From positions 62,001-126,000 of the forward strand of contig WNNJ02003105.1 in assembly GCA_012934845.2 (NCBI GenBank): a stretch of 64,000 bases of DNA, read 5' to 3'. The stretch's first letter is position 1, and each line of letters starts with the position of its first letter. A program made the translations under genes and the position numbers. Positions 26,301-34,785 of the stretch are shown here, one piece after another. Under the pieces are notes generated by a model that ran no database searches, was not told the origin of the DNA, and saw only the letters and a list, made by a program, of their open reading frames with translations. Origin of the DNA: Pomphorhynchus laevis. Taxonomy: Eukaryota > Acanthocephala > Palaeacanthocephala > Echinorhynchida > Pomphorhynchidae.

Positions 26301-28613
26301 ATTATACTGTAAATAAGGCGAATATACATAATTATTTATTTCACAATTTGGCCGATTAGATCCAATATTTTGGTGGCACATGGGCACACCATTATCAAGG
26401 ATTATTCAATTTTATATTTTAACTCTACAAATTTTTCTTCAAGTATTTTTTGTAATGTAGAGTTAGAATATAAAATTGAATAATCCTTGATCATGGTGTG
26501 TTCACGTGCCACCAGAATATTGGATCAAAATTGTGAAATAATTAATCATGTCTCATTGCTTTATTTACAATCTAATGACCATTGGAGACACCTATTAACA
26601 ATACGAATGTATTTTACTCCTAATAATATCAAGTTGTTGCATGATATCCCGCAATATTTAACATTTCCAGTAAATATTTGATCAAAATTTAATCGGAACT
26701 GATTGAGTCACATTATGGAGTGATTTAATATAAACAGTTTTATTATTTTCAAGCTCAATTTAAAATGGCGATATGTTGTTACAAATTAACGATACATTTC
26801 AATCTCACTGTCAAGATGATATAGATTGTTCAAAAGATGATGACTAGAAAGTAAAATTAAATGGAAGAAAAAATTAATTTAATTGATAGCGATTCAAAAT
26901 TTGCATTAAAGTACAGCTTAGTCTCAATAACGATATGTTGTTTGCATTGTAGCGAGCTTTCTATTATATATTGTATTTCAATAAATACATTTATGCAGAA
27001 CTTAAACGAAACCGACTAATACCTGGAACCTGACGAAATTCGTCTGTAATCTATGCCATTAAAACGATTTATTTTAATTTAGTGCAGTTCATTTCAATAA
27101 CATGAATTAGAATATTCATTTGTACACTAAGACATCAGATAATATAACAATATTCAAGTATACATTTATACTTTATTTTGACATGGTATAATTATATTTT
27201 TATCTTTATATGATCTGATTGTTCAATTATAGGAATCAAGAAAACTAATATTTAAGTTTAAATTTATACTTTATTTTGAATACTCAGTTATCTGATCTAA
27301 TTATTTCGATAATCTCTTAACATTGTTCATCTTACACAACAAGGTAACTTTAATAACTTAATTCAAGTATAGATTTATACTTATTAAAAATCAGACAATC
27401 AAAATGTATTCAAATGCTTTAACATTTAATTACATAGCAATGAGTCTGCAAGAGACCTCAGACCGTGTTGAAACACACTGTCAAAGCCAATATCCTTCAT
27501 CGGTTGAATCCGTATCGGGATCAACTCAAACGGATAATTGTGTTGTCCAACGGGTAAACTCCTTTATGTGTTAAATCGGCCTCGGGCAAAGACAAACGAC
27601 ACTGATGACTGAATTAATGTGATGTTTGTAAAGAAGGAGGCGTGATTCTACATTGCGATGACTTTCAAAAAACACTCCATTTGGTTTGTGCGAATTTTAA
27701 AGGCTGATTCAACCTTTAAATAAGATTAGTTTTGCTTTATTTATTGAAGTGTTTAATTCTAAATTTGAAGTACACCGTTGTATCATTAAAATATCGAGAA
27801 CATGTTGACATTTTTAAAAAACCGCATCGAAAAAGGATATATTACAGATATATTACATATATAGAGTTTAAAATTATATATCAAATATGATAGCAAATCT
27901 TCGTAGAATTTACTTTTTCAAAAAGGTAAGACCCCAAAAATATGGTTATATGCAACCAAACGACAAGCATTTTAAATAAACTTCAAAAAGATATAATGAG
28001 TGTACATCATTTAATTTTGATTTTGATCATCATTTAAATTTTAATTTTGTTTGTAATAGGAAATAGAAAAACAAGAAAAATTAATAAAATTAACAGCAAG
28101 AACATAATTGATAAGCTTACTTGCAAGAATCGAATAGATTATTGCCGTATTCACTTGAAAACTCCACGGTGAAATTATATATATAACGGCTCGGTAGATT
28201 AGTTGTATCAATGTCTGCATCGTATTTACTAAAATCGATTGTCTTTATCTCGTTTACTTTCATAAACAACGACTGATCTTTTGAACATGTGATATGGCAA
28301 AGTAGTTGCTGAAGATTTGTAAAGCACGCCGGGCACCGTCCAATAATGCCACTTAGCATAGCCAAATTCGAGCGAAGTGATTCTATTTGCCTTGAATTAC
28401 AACAGAATTCATTTTCCACATTAGATTCTAAAAATTAAAATTAATTATTTGACTCTTTATAACAAAATTTTTACCGATAAACAAGTGAGGACAAACTCTT
28501 TTCAGTTTACTAATAGTTTCGTTGTCGTTGATAGGCTTCGCCACTCCGCTGTATGGAATAGGAGCTCTAATATCCAGATACATTTCGTCATACATAACGC
28601 AATCCGACACCAC
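8231..28613 (-). CDS. NPC1: NPC intracellular cholesterol transporter 1 (12 exons; signal-peptide exon missing)
   Basis: NPC1 is a lysosomal/late-endosomal membrane protein that takes cholesterol from NPC2 and moves it through its sterol-sensing domain. Exons, 5' to 3' on the minus strand: 28613-28475, 28427-28121, 23296-23056, 21786-21570, 21519-21351, 19573-19397, 17460-15482, 14473-14329, 11566-11335, 9286-9173, 9121-8959, 8379-8231. Every junction has GT and AG ends and matching phase, and no stop interrupts the 4032 coding bases (1343 residues against about 1278 in vertebrates). Hallmarks in order: cysteine-rich N-terminal domain (GRCPACF; PCSCSDCQAVCD), sterol-sensing domain ([14 protein letters not shown]), second luminal domain ([12 protein letters not shown]), C-terminal membrane domain ([18 protein letters not shown]). 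The tail ends NPNDKHEE and lacks the LLNF-type dileucine signal of vertebrate NPC1. The signal-peptide exon, upstream of 28613, was not found. Introns are full of repeats. Confidence 0.95.
8959..9121 (-). CDS. NPC1: NPC1 exon: last transmembrane helices
   Basis: Encodes [30 protein letters not shown] and [14 protein letters not shown], nearly identical in pattern to vertebrate NPC1. Donor GTATAA in phase 1. Confidence 0.95.
9173..9286 (-). CDS. NPC1: NPC1 exon: GISVEFCAH motif
   Basis: 38 codons, phase 0 on both sides, encoding [16 protein letters not shown]...IALANVGEA, matching SCGISVEFCSHITRAF...ALAHMGSS. Confidence 0.95.
9975..10140. repeat. Foldback element in an NPC1 intron
   Basis: Two arms of about 70 bases pair around a 16-base centre: GATTGTGGGAGAACAT...GAGCTTTCGACC against GGTCGAAAGCTC...ATGTTCTCTCACAATC. 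The arm tips hold GGUC-GAAA-GCUC, like the 3' half of a hammerhead core; the CUGANGA half is not visible. It lies just upstream of the Penelope-like fragment. Confidence 0.8.
10250..11130 (+). mobile_element. Penelope-like element fossil (reverse-transcriptase part), antisense inside NPC1
   Basis: Open pieces at 10334-10528 and 10707-11129 resemble Penelope-like reverse transcriptases: a palm segment [12 protein letters not shown], the catalytic-box region [11 protein letters not shown], then the typical downstream pattern of [19 protein letters not shown] and [13 protein letters not shown]. The segment at about 10256-10346 duplicates 10813-10913. It is a broken, partial copy with no GIY-YIG endonuclease seen. 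Family is inferred from motif order; I cannot tell the subclade. Confidence 0.7.
11335..11566 (-). CDS. NPC1: NPC1 exon: C-terminal membrane domain, first part
   Basis: Encodes [20 protein letters not shown] then membrane helices through [17 protein letters not shown], matching [10 protein letters not shown]...LWGISLNAVSLVNLVM. Donor GTAAGTG. Confidence 0.95.
11660..12447. repeat. Left copy of a ~550-base direct repeat in an NPC1 intron
   Basis: Matches 12885-13510 along its length (for example TACGATGAATAAGAAGCAAG in both). It differs by an insert at about 11740-11888, absent from the right copy, that carries a hammerhead-like core. Confidence 0.8.
11792..11827 (+). ncRNA. Hammerhead ribozyme-like core with minimal stem III
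   Basis: Canonical strand order. CTGATGA at 11792-11798; stem II GTCAT/ATGAC with a TGTG loop (11799-11812); GAAA at 11813-11816; stem III of three pairs (A-U, C-G, G-C) closed by GCATT; then GTC at 11825-11827, where cleavage would follow C11827. All core bases of the hammerhead consensus are present. Minimal stem III is known in ribozymes of Penelope-like elements. Stem I does not form with the bases just after 11827; the 5' strand (CTGGCA) instead pairs with TGCCAG upstream. Activity is therefore doubtful. Confidence 0.6.
12460..12882. repeat. Short-unit tandem repeat (GATAAGATTAATCATC-like)
   Basis: About 16-base imperfect units, many containing the palindrome ATCGAT, run between the two copies of the 550-base direct repeat. 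Confidence 0.85.
12885..13510. repeat. Right copy of the ~550-base direct repeat
   Basis: Matches 11660-12447 but lacks the roughly 150-base hammerhead-bearing insert. It has about 36 extra bases near 13108-13145 that include CTGACGACAGATTTCAAAC. Confidence 0.8.
14329..14473 (-). CDS. NPC1: NPC1 exon: third luminal domain end
   Basis: Encodes [20 protein letters not shown]...DAHVIPY, aligned with [20 protein letters not shown]...AYRVFPY. Acceptor TTCAG; donor GTATTG. Confidence 0.94.
15482..17460 (-). CDS. NPC1: NPC1 large exon: luminal domain 2, sterol-sensing domain, luminal domain 3
   Basis: This 1979-base exon holds half of the protein. It starts [12 protein letters not shown] (FGPFFRTEQLII in vertebrates) and continues through [29 protein letters not shown], the sterol-sensing helices ([29 protein letters not shown]), then [21 protein letters not shown] and GRAAYKNAI. 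It ends at NEV plus one base of the next codon before GTAAGATG at 15481. An open frame continues into the intron to 15198, but the next exon matches only from the GTAAGA donor. Confidence 0.96.
17463..19396. other. NPC1 intron, AT low-complexity
   Basis: Dense ATTAATTA runs at 17600-17900 and long AT tracts elsewhere. A less AT-biased patch at about 18100-18800 shows no protein similarity that I can support. Confidence 0.5.
19397..19573 (-). CDS. NPC1: NPC1 exon: second transmembrane helix and [11 protein letters not shown] motif
   Basis: Encodes [20 protein letters not shown] followed by [17 protein letters not shown] and FDTNFG, matching VTTNPVDLWSAPSS...FDQHFG of vertebrate NPC1. It ends in phase 2 at GTTTGT. 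Confidence 0.94.
19956..19983 (-). ncRNA. Hammerhead-like core in an NPC1 intron
   Basis: Minus strand: CTGAAGA (19983-19977), one extra T, a 6-bp stem II GCTAAC/GTTAGC with an AAAA loop, then GAAA (19959-19956). The core bases fit the hammerhead consensus apart from the unpaired T between A9 and stem II. No convincing stem III or stem I is visible. Confidence 0.45.
21351..21519 (-). CDS. NPC1: NPC1 exon: cytosolic linker between TM1 and TM2
   Basis: Open and phase-matched on both sides. Encodes [20 protein letters not shown]... to ISIFMAR. The sequence is poorly conserved, as this linker is in other animals. The call rests on splice sites (CTTAG acceptor, AAG|GTAAAT donor) and its place between TM1 and TM2 exons. 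Confidence 0.82.
21570..21786 (-). CDS. NPC1: NPC1 exon: first transmembrane helix
   Basis: After DCQAVCD it carries the hydrophobic helix [20 protein letters not shown], the position of TM1 that anchors the N-terminal domain, then an acidic cytosolic stretch ([12 protein letters not shown]). It ends in phase 1 at a GTATTT donor. Confidence 0.9.
23056..23296 (-). CDS. NPC1: NPC1 exon: end of N-terminal domain
   Basis: Encodes [17 protein letters not shown]...[15 protein letters not shown]. The PCSCS end joins the next exon to form PCSCSDCQAVC, matching PCSCQDCSIVC. It is separated from the previous exon by an intron of about 4.8 kb that holds two foldback elements. Confidence 0.93.
24143..24244. 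repeat. Imperfect inverted repeat
   Basis: AATCAGACTATG at the left pairs with CATAGTCTGATT at the right. GTGTTAACA words recur several times between them. Small foldback in the large NPC1 intron. Confidence 0.6.
25740..26015. repeat. Foldback element with hammerhead strands in both arms
   Basis: Arms of about 125 bases begin TTCTTCTGGTT and end AACCAGAAGAA around a short AAAAA centre. The right arm on the plus strand carries GAAA (25891-25894), CAGCAG (25915-25920), CTGATGA (25921-25927), GACCC (25928-25932), GTC (25952-25954) and CTGCTG (25955-25960). CAGCAG and CTGCTG pair as stem I, and sequence after GAAA pairs imperfectly with sequence before GTC as stem III. On the minus strand the left arm keeps GGGTC before GAAA, which pairs with GACCC as stem II; its own core reads CTGATAA. 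The strand order matches that in the tandem block at 29480-31664. Confidence 0.75.
26331..26543. repeat. Foldback element in the same NPC1 intron
   Basis: Arms of about 90 bases (ATTATTTATTTCACAATTTG against CAAAATTGTGAAATAAT) around a roughly 25-base AT centre. The arm sequence TTGATCATGGTGTG...CACCAGAATATTGG resembles, with decay, the hammerhead-like arm of the foldback at 53487-53736. Confidence 0.75.
28121..28427 (-). CDS. NPC1: NPC1 exon: cysteine-rich sterol-binding domain
   Basis: Encodes [13 protein letters not shown]...[19 protein letters not shown]...FDSCK, aligned with CCDVRQLQTL...SRCPSCFYNLLNLFCELTC. The acceptor is TTTTTAG and the donor GTAAGC, ending in phase 2. Confidence 0.95.
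28475..28613 (-). CDS. NPC1: NPC1 exon: start of mature N-terminal domain
   Basis: Encodes [14 protein letters not shown]... through CPHLFI, matching the CVWYGEC...CPGFFFG segment of vertebrate NPC1. Preceded by acceptor ACTTACAAG and ending in phase 1 before GTAAAAA. There is no in-frame ATG between the acceptor and an upstream stop, so a separate signal-peptide exon must lie further upstream. Confidence 0.92.
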
Positions 28614-29479
28614 CTTGTAAGTAACAATAAAACATAATCAGTGATGGAAACAGCTTAAAACTTACTTAAAACAAATGCTGGTGTATGCACTTGATGAAGA
28701 TGTTTATGTTTGAAGGAGCTTGATGTGTGCGCTTTAACAATGAAGAAGCTTGGTTTATGCGCTCGAAAAGAGTGCTTTTAAATCCTGGTGAGCGAATTAT
28801 TCGTGATTAATGCTCTCACAACTGTTAATTCCTAGTACATAAATGCATACCAGAAGGACATATTGAGCTGTCTAGGGGTGTTGCACTAAAATCCAGTCAT
28901 GCAGCAGCCCAATGCTGATAAGACTCATAAGTCGAAACAGCATAGAGTTAGTGTATGCCGTATGAGTCATCCCTATTCCTTATATATAATTTGTTGTTGC
29001 ACCTGCCCTGGGACATAAACACCTGCCCTGAAAAAGCATAATTGCCCTGAGGAGGCATAAACACCAGACAGCATTCTATATATGCTTATCAGACCAAGAA
29101 ATAGAACCGAGTTATTCTGGCAATATTCAAAGTCGCTACGTATGCCCAGACATCCTATGTGTGACAGGGACATTCCTTCCATTAAAAGGAATTTAGTGTC
29201 TGATACATGGTTAAACTGCAATACACACTGCCATGCACATAGCTTATGCTGAATTCTATCCAATGATTCAGATTAAGAGTAGTTCTGTTTTTCGAGCTTT
29301 AAACACTGTTTAAGCGTGTGTTAAGGTGCCTATAGATGGTTATAGAAGTCACGGTACTAATGAGCTCCGTTAAAGCGAAATGCGTATACCGTCGAGGAAG
29401 TTTGTCGTCACACATAGGATGACTGGGACATCATATTGGGACAGTTAGATGACTAACTGTCCCAAAAGGGACAGTTATT
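28614..29479. other. Region upstream of NPC1 exons; no exon recognised
   Basis: The NPC1 signal-peptide exon should lie here or beyond, but I could not identify an ATG-led hydrophobic segment with a donor. The region contains a decayed hammerhead-like core at 28915-28937 (CTGATAA, GACT/AGTC stem II with a CATA loop, GAAA), small direct repeats of CACCTGCCCTG near 29000-29040, and a perfect 13-bp hairpin TTGGGACAGTTAG/CTAACTGTCCCAA at 29434-29464. Confidence 0.5.
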
Positions 29480-29793
29480 TCCTCAGTAAATTATGAAAGT
29501 TTCGGAAACACCTTCATTCACATTGTCACACAGGCAACATAAACGACAAATGTGTACTTCATTCGACTGATGAGTGTTACGGGTACTCCATCATTTCGAT
29601 GCTGAAGTAGTCGTCTAGAAGTAACATGGTGACTGAAAGTCGTAGATCAAAATCCAGTCTATCAAGCCATACCATTTTCTATAAATACCGCATTTCGTAA
29701 GATACCCTGGACCATTGTTAATTCAGCACATCCGTGAATATATATACTAGCATCGTAAGGAATTGCTGGTGTCTTTATAGTTATCACAAAAGT

Positions 29794-29861
29794 AGTCGAA
29801 ACGTACCCTAACCACTTCATCCGACTGACGATGACTGATGGGTGGTTAGGAACGTCTCGGA
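29794..29861 (+). ncRNA. Hammerhead-like module, C-type unit 1
   Basis: Order: stem IIa (AGTC, 29794-29797), GAAA (29798-29801), stem IIIa, stem Ia TCCGA (29820-29824), CTGACGA (29825-29831), T, stem IIb GACT (29833-29836), stem IIIb, GTC (C17 at 29856), stem Ib TCGGA (29857-29861). Stem III is ACGT/ACGT plus CCTAACCAC/GTGGTTAGG. Stem I is five perfect pairs. Because II, III and I cross each other within one unit, a hammerhead could form only between units or in trans. Confidence 0.55.
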
Positions 29862-30187
29862 GTGATGCATTAGACTAATGGAGTTGATGATCGAAGTCCA
29901 GTTATTTAGCAGCAAATATTGATTAAAAATCAATCGTAGGCAGCTTTGGCTCCTGGACCACAGTTTCAAGCGATTATTCGCAATTACAATTTATAAAATG
30001 ACGCATTCCTTTTGGAATCTTGTAAAAATTCAGTGCCCTTGAGATCAACGGATTCGCATTTGTGCCTTACATAAAGAATAACTAGAAAGTCCACACACGC
30101 AACAAGCCAGTAAAAAACGCTTTCTGCACCTGTGTTTCGTATAGCATCGTGATGAATTGCTGATGTCTTTATAGTTATCACAAAAGC

Positions 30188-30255
30188 AGTCGAAACGTAC
30201 CCTAACCACTTCATCCGACTGACGATGACTGATAGGTGGTTAGGAACGTCTCGAA
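30188..30255 (+). ncRNA. Hammerhead-like module, C-type unit 2
   Basis: Same layout 394 bases on. Stem II is CAGTC/GACTG. Stem I is weakened (TCCGA against TCGAA). GAAA is at 30192-30195 and C17 at 30250. Confidence 0.5.
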
Positions 30256-30568
30256 GTGATACAGTAGACTGATGGAGCTGATGATCGAAGTCTAGTTATT
30301 TAGCAGCAAATATCAAGTAGCCAGCTTTGACTCCTGGACCACAGTTTCAAACGAATTTTCGCAATTACAATTTATAAAATGACGCATTCCTTTTGGAATC
30401 CTGTAAGAAATTCAGTGCCCTCGAGATCAACGAATTCGCATTTGTGCCTTACATAAGGAATAACTAGAAGGTCCACATACGCAACAAGCCAGTAAAAAAC
30501 GCTTTCTGCACCTGAGCTTCGTATATCATCGTGAGGAATTGCTGATGTCTTTATAGTTATCACAAAAG

Positions 30569-30637
30569 CAGTCGAAACGCACCCTAACCACTTCATCTGA
30601 CTGACGATGACTGATGGGTAGTTATGAACGTCTCGGA
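30569..30637 (+). ncRNA. Hammerhead-like module, C-type unit 3
   Basis: Same layout 382 bases on. Stem I is TCTGA/TCGGA, with a U-G pair replacing the C-G pair of unit 1. Stem III carries extra mismatches (GTAGTTATG). GAAA is at 30574-30577. Confidence 0.48.
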
Positions 30638-31103
30638 GTGATACAGTAGCTTGATGGAGCTGATGATCGAAGTCCAGTTATTTAGCAGCAAATATGGATT
30701 AAAAATCAATCGTAGACAGTTTTGGCTCATTGATCACAGTTTTAAGCGAATTTTCGCAATTACAATATATATAATAGGAGTGACGAGAGTCTCGTCACTC
30801 CTTGACGAGTGTTTAGGAGTGACGAGAGTTTGCAGGCTGAAGAATATGCTTGATTCGAAACCCTCCCTAAAGACACGGAAAGATTACTATTCGCAATCTC
30901 GAGCAATACCAATTCAAACGAAACTCTTAAGATTACATAGAAAGAATTGATTCACTCAATCTCGGTTTCTTACAGTCAAGCATCCGAAAGTTTGATCCTC
31001 TGGTTGTTAACGATGGTCTGCATTACAAATTGTAGGATTTAAGAGCTAACGCCACCAACAATTTAAGCTAAATGTCGGAAATGCATTTTCACAATGTCAC
31101 AGA

Positions 31104-31174
31104 GGCAGCTGAAACGGCGTGTGATAGTTCATTTTACTGACGATGGCTGCCGGCTATCACATGACCGTCTAGGA
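31104..31174 (+). ncRNA. Hammerhead-like module, D-type unit
   Basis: GGCAGC (31104-31109), GAAA (31111-31114), stem IIIa with TGTGATAG, stem Ia TTTTA (31132-31136), CTGACGA (31137-31143), GCTGCC (31146-31151), stem IIIb CTATCACA...CCGT, C17 at 31169, stem Ib TAGGA (31170-31174). Stem II GGCAGC/GCTGCC replaces GGCAAC/GTTGCC of the A type, a compensatory change. Confidence 0.55.
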
Positions 31175-31359
31175 GTGACGAGAGTTTGCAGGCTGAAGAA
31201 TATGCTCGATTCGAAAGCCTCCCTAAAGATACGGAAAGAATTGCTATTCGCAATCTCGAGCAATACAAATTCAAACGAAACTCTTAAGATTATATATATA
31301 CTAAATGGTGTTGCTTGATAGACTGGATTTCGATTCACGACTTTCAGTCACCATATCTT

Positions 31360-31431
31360 TTCTAGACAACCAATGAGTACCCGGCAACACTCATCAGTAG
31401 AATGAAGTGCTCACTGGCCGTTTCGGTTGCC
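31360..31431 (-). ncRNA. Hammerhead-like module, A-type unit (best core)
   Basis: Minus strand: GGCAACC (31431-31425), GAAA (31424-31421), stem IIIa, stem Ia TTCTA, CTGATGA (31397-31391), GT, GTTGCC, stem IIIb, GTC (31367-31365), stem Ib TAGAA (31364-31360). Stem II has G10.1-C11.1 plus six pairs, stem III about 14 pairs counting G-U, and stem I five pairs. All invariant core bases are present, but in the non-cyclic strand order. Confidence 0.6.
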
Positions 31432-31664
31432 TGTGTGACATTGTGAATAAAGGCGTTTCCGACACTTTGCTTAATTGTCTGAGGTTTACGCTCTTAACCA
31501 GATCGAATTGCTGTGCGGACCATCATTAAACACTAGGCAGAGATTGTTGCTGAATTGTCGCTGCATTTGTTGGATCGTTAATGGATACGGCAGGTATAAT
31601 AGTATTGCACGGATGTGCTGAGTATACAACGGTCCAGGATTTCTTACGAAATACGGCATTTATA

Positions 31665-34600
31665 CTAAATTATTATTACAGGTCATAGCCATAAAGCTGT
31701 TTTGACCGCTCACAAAAAAAAACAAATTAATACAAGAAAAAAATCATTCAGTATATATATCAGAGCCATGGGTACCGCAGCAACCACCATTCGTTTTCAT
31801 TTCGAATCCAGTTCTTTATATTGGATTTAAATTCATTGATTGTATGCACCGCAACGACATCAACTGGAAGACGATTCCAAACATTCACCGCTCGATGAGA
31901 CAGTTGGAAATGACGAGGGTATTTTCCGTGCTCATGTACTACTAGTACTTTCGAGTGCCCTCTACGTCCATCCCGTTCATTGAGTTCAACTCTATTTGCT
32001 GGAAAATTTTCATCTTTATTAACTAGTCGATACATAGCTAGAAGGTCGAAAAGAAGGAACCTTTCATGCACTGTCGGCATATTCAAACTTTTTATTCGTG
32101 CCTCATAGGGAAGATATCGTACCTGATGACATAATTTCGTAAACCGTCGAAGTATGCGCTCTAATTGATCAAGTTCTGTACGCGTACACGGAAAGACTAC
32201 TGGCGACACATATTCTAATATCGGTCTTATAAGAGCATTATATAAACGCACAACACAAACGGGAGATAAATCTTTAAAGCAATTTTTGACAATATAGGTC
32301 ATTCTTCTTGCTGTGCTACAAATCCTATCAGTGTTAGCACGTGTTTTCAGATTGTTTTGAACAATTATACCAAGATCCAGAATGGACTGCGTGGAAACAA
32401 CAAACTCATCGCCAATAAAATATTCTTGACTCACATTGCTATGACCTAATCTCATATGTGCACACTTTTTAATATTCAATGAAATTCCAGTGTTTAAAGA
32501 CCATCGATAAACAATGTTTAGGATATTTTGAAAGTCATTTCGATCCTTGTTGGTTTTAATCAATTTCCATACCTTTACATCATCGGCAAAAGCTAAAACA
32601 CTACAATCATCAATTAAATCTAGTAGCTGATTTATAAATATGTTAAACAACAAGGGTCATAAGACTGATCCCTGTGGTACTCCTGAGGTGATAGGACGAT
32701 AAGACGATAGACATTGACCCACACGAACAGCAAAGGATCTATCTTTAAGAAAATCTTGAATCCAGCTTATAATAAAGCGATTGACTTTATAAGACTCAAG
32801 GGTGGAAATTAGCATTTTGTGAGGCACCCTATCAAAATCCCGACTAAAGTCAAGAAATATTACGTCGATACAGTACCCGTTAGCAACATGTCCAACCCAA
32901 TCTTCAGAGCATGTAATAAGTTTGTAAGACATGAACGCCGACAGCGAAATCCATGCCGTGCATTATTAAGAATTCTCAGCGAACTCAAATGATCATATAT
33001 GCGTCTGTTTAGTATGCGCTCAATCACTATGCATACAACACTAGTTAGACTTATTGCCCTGTAGTTATTCGGATTATCTTTTTCACCATTTTTATAAATT
33101 GTTACTACAATCGTTTTTTCCAAGCGGCAGGTAACTTCGAAATGTGCAAGCTCAGCTCAAATATGGAGGCTAATGGCTTAGCCAGAACAGGAGCAAGTAA
33201 CTTAAGAAGTTGGGGGTGAATATCATCGGGGCCTGCCGCTGATGATCTAGATAACCTAGCCAATTCAACAAAAACCTCATGTGCTGTTATCGTTAAAACT
33301 GGAGAACCAATTTCTACCTGTTGTGATGCTGCATCTCCACATATGCTAGAGAAAGCATCTGGTGTCAGCTCAAAAGCGGATGCAAACAATTCTGCCATGC
33401 TGTCTGGCGATGTCACTCGAGTGTTACCGTCTCTTAAAGATGAAATTGCTGGTAGCAGAGCTCTGGATCCTTTCACATAAGCCCAAAATTTTTTTGGTTC
33501 TGTATCAATTTGTAAAGCTAATTGATCTTCAAAACTTTGCCTTTTTGTAATCTTAAGGCGATTGACGAAATTACGGAACATTGTATACCGCTTTTTAAAA
33601 TTATTCTGGTGACGGCTTAGTTCAAATAGACGATTCCTATGTTTGAGAGCATATCGCAATTCAGTGTCAAACCAAGGAGGGTATTTAGCTTTACTTTTTG
33701 GTACTCTACGGAGTGGTGCAAACTTATCTGCAAGAGCTACTAAACCTGATTCAATAACATGCCACCTTACCTCAATGTCTTCACTAGCACAGTTGAATGA
33801 TGTTCTCAGTGCCGCCTCTCGTAATGAGTCTTCATCAATTTGTTGCCAAGATCTTTTCGACACTATCAAATTTTCCAATTTTGGGATCATACACCTAGAA
33901 AAATAATTGAATAAGATCATGCAATGATCGCTCAATCCAATAGAACTCTGATAGCTCATATTACCCACACTTGTAATTAATTTGGAAAATACCAAATCTA
34001 GACAAGATTCCTGGTTTTGCGCGAATCTGGTGGGCGACTGCACATGTTGCTCTAACATGAGATCATTTGTAAGAAAATTCCACAAATCCACATCTGACTT
34101 GGAAGAACTACTATCCAAAACATAATTCGAGATGTGACCAGCTGAGGGTATATTAAAATCGTCAACTACTAGTAGATATTCTTCAAGCTCAGAACAGTGA
34201 CTAATTAGTGTAGAGAATTCATGATTCAATACGGATGATTGCGGCGACCTGTAGCACACGGCAATACCTAAGGGACCTCCGAAGTGTGAAACAATGACTG
34301 AGAGAAACTCACACGTGCCCAGTTCATTTTTAAAATTACGAGTGGAAGTAATGTTTAAGGGTGTCGATATATATAGCGCAACACCTCCACCCTTCCGAGA
34401 CTCTCTATCAGCTCTCACCAAATTATATCCCATAATAGCAATTAAACCATCGGGGATATCACGATGCAGCCATGTTTCAGTGAGAGCCAGGATCGCTGGT
34501 TTATTTAAGATGACCCATGCCTTAAGTTCATCAAATTTTGGTAAAATACTCCTTAAATTAGTATAGGCGACACTAATACCAGAAGCAGAGGGTAATTGAG

Positions 34601-34785
34601 TAGTAATGTTGGATGTGATATCAATGCGCGCTAGATTTCCTAATTGTAAAATGGAATCCCTCGAAGAACTCTCCAAACTCACCAACGCACGAATAATGTT
34701 GCTTGATAATAATGTTGCTTGATATATTAATGTTGACAAATAATGTTGATTAACAAATAATGTTGACAAAATTAACAAATAATGT
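31665..34785 (-). mobile_element. LINE family A (CR1-like), ORF2 broken
   Basis: Non-LTR retrotransposon on the minus strand. The 5' open part (34778-33105) carries an APE endonuclease: TNLRSILPKFDELK, LTETWL, YRSPQSS, DDFNIP (where GDFN is usual) and LSDHCMI. The reverse transcriptase follows in pieces: YRAISLTS (33123-32860), FSRDFDRVPHKM and SGVPQGSVL (32932-32657), then PLLFNIFINQLL, LAFADDVKVW and the C-terminal region to 31760. Joining them requires two frame changes, near 33110 and 32925, and passing a TGA after PQGSVL, so it is inactive. The 3' end is a hairpin (GGTCAAAACAGC...GGCTATGACC) and a TAATAATAAT tail, typical of CR1/L2. It sits between the A and B portions of the tandem repeat. 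No clean target duplication was found. Confidence 0.88.

Larger units (their letters stand above)
29480..31664. repeat. Tandem repeat block (~390-base units, several subfamilies) with hammerhead-type strands
   Basis: Three C-type units run in tandem: the shared word AATTGCTG/AATTGCTGG lies at 29761, 30155 and 30537, giving spacings of 394 and 382. They are preceded by a diverged A-type unit (about 29500-29755) and followed by D-type units (30776-30950 and 31081-31300) and an A-type unit on the minus strand (31313-31664). All units share GAAACG, a long covarying hairpin and CGTC. The size resembles known hammerhead satellites of about 330-500 bases. The A-type array continues beyond the LINE inserted at 31665-34785. 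Confidence 0.8.

Noticed and set aside
28973-29263. 96-codon minus-strand open frame as the first NPC1 exon
   Set aside because: No signal-peptide-like start, no donor in the right phase, and it overlaps repeat words.
29761-30650. Regular repeats as a CRISPR-like array; likewise 63463-64000
   Set aside because: Units are 185-394 bases with no short repeat/unique spacer pattern; these are eukaryotic satellites.
31193-31215. CTGAAGA...ATTCGAAAGCC resembling a hammerhead core (also near 30838)
   Set aside because: Stem II would have to use A9, and no cleavage triplet or stems I and III are placed correctly. The AGGC/GCCT pairing is a simple closing hairpin.
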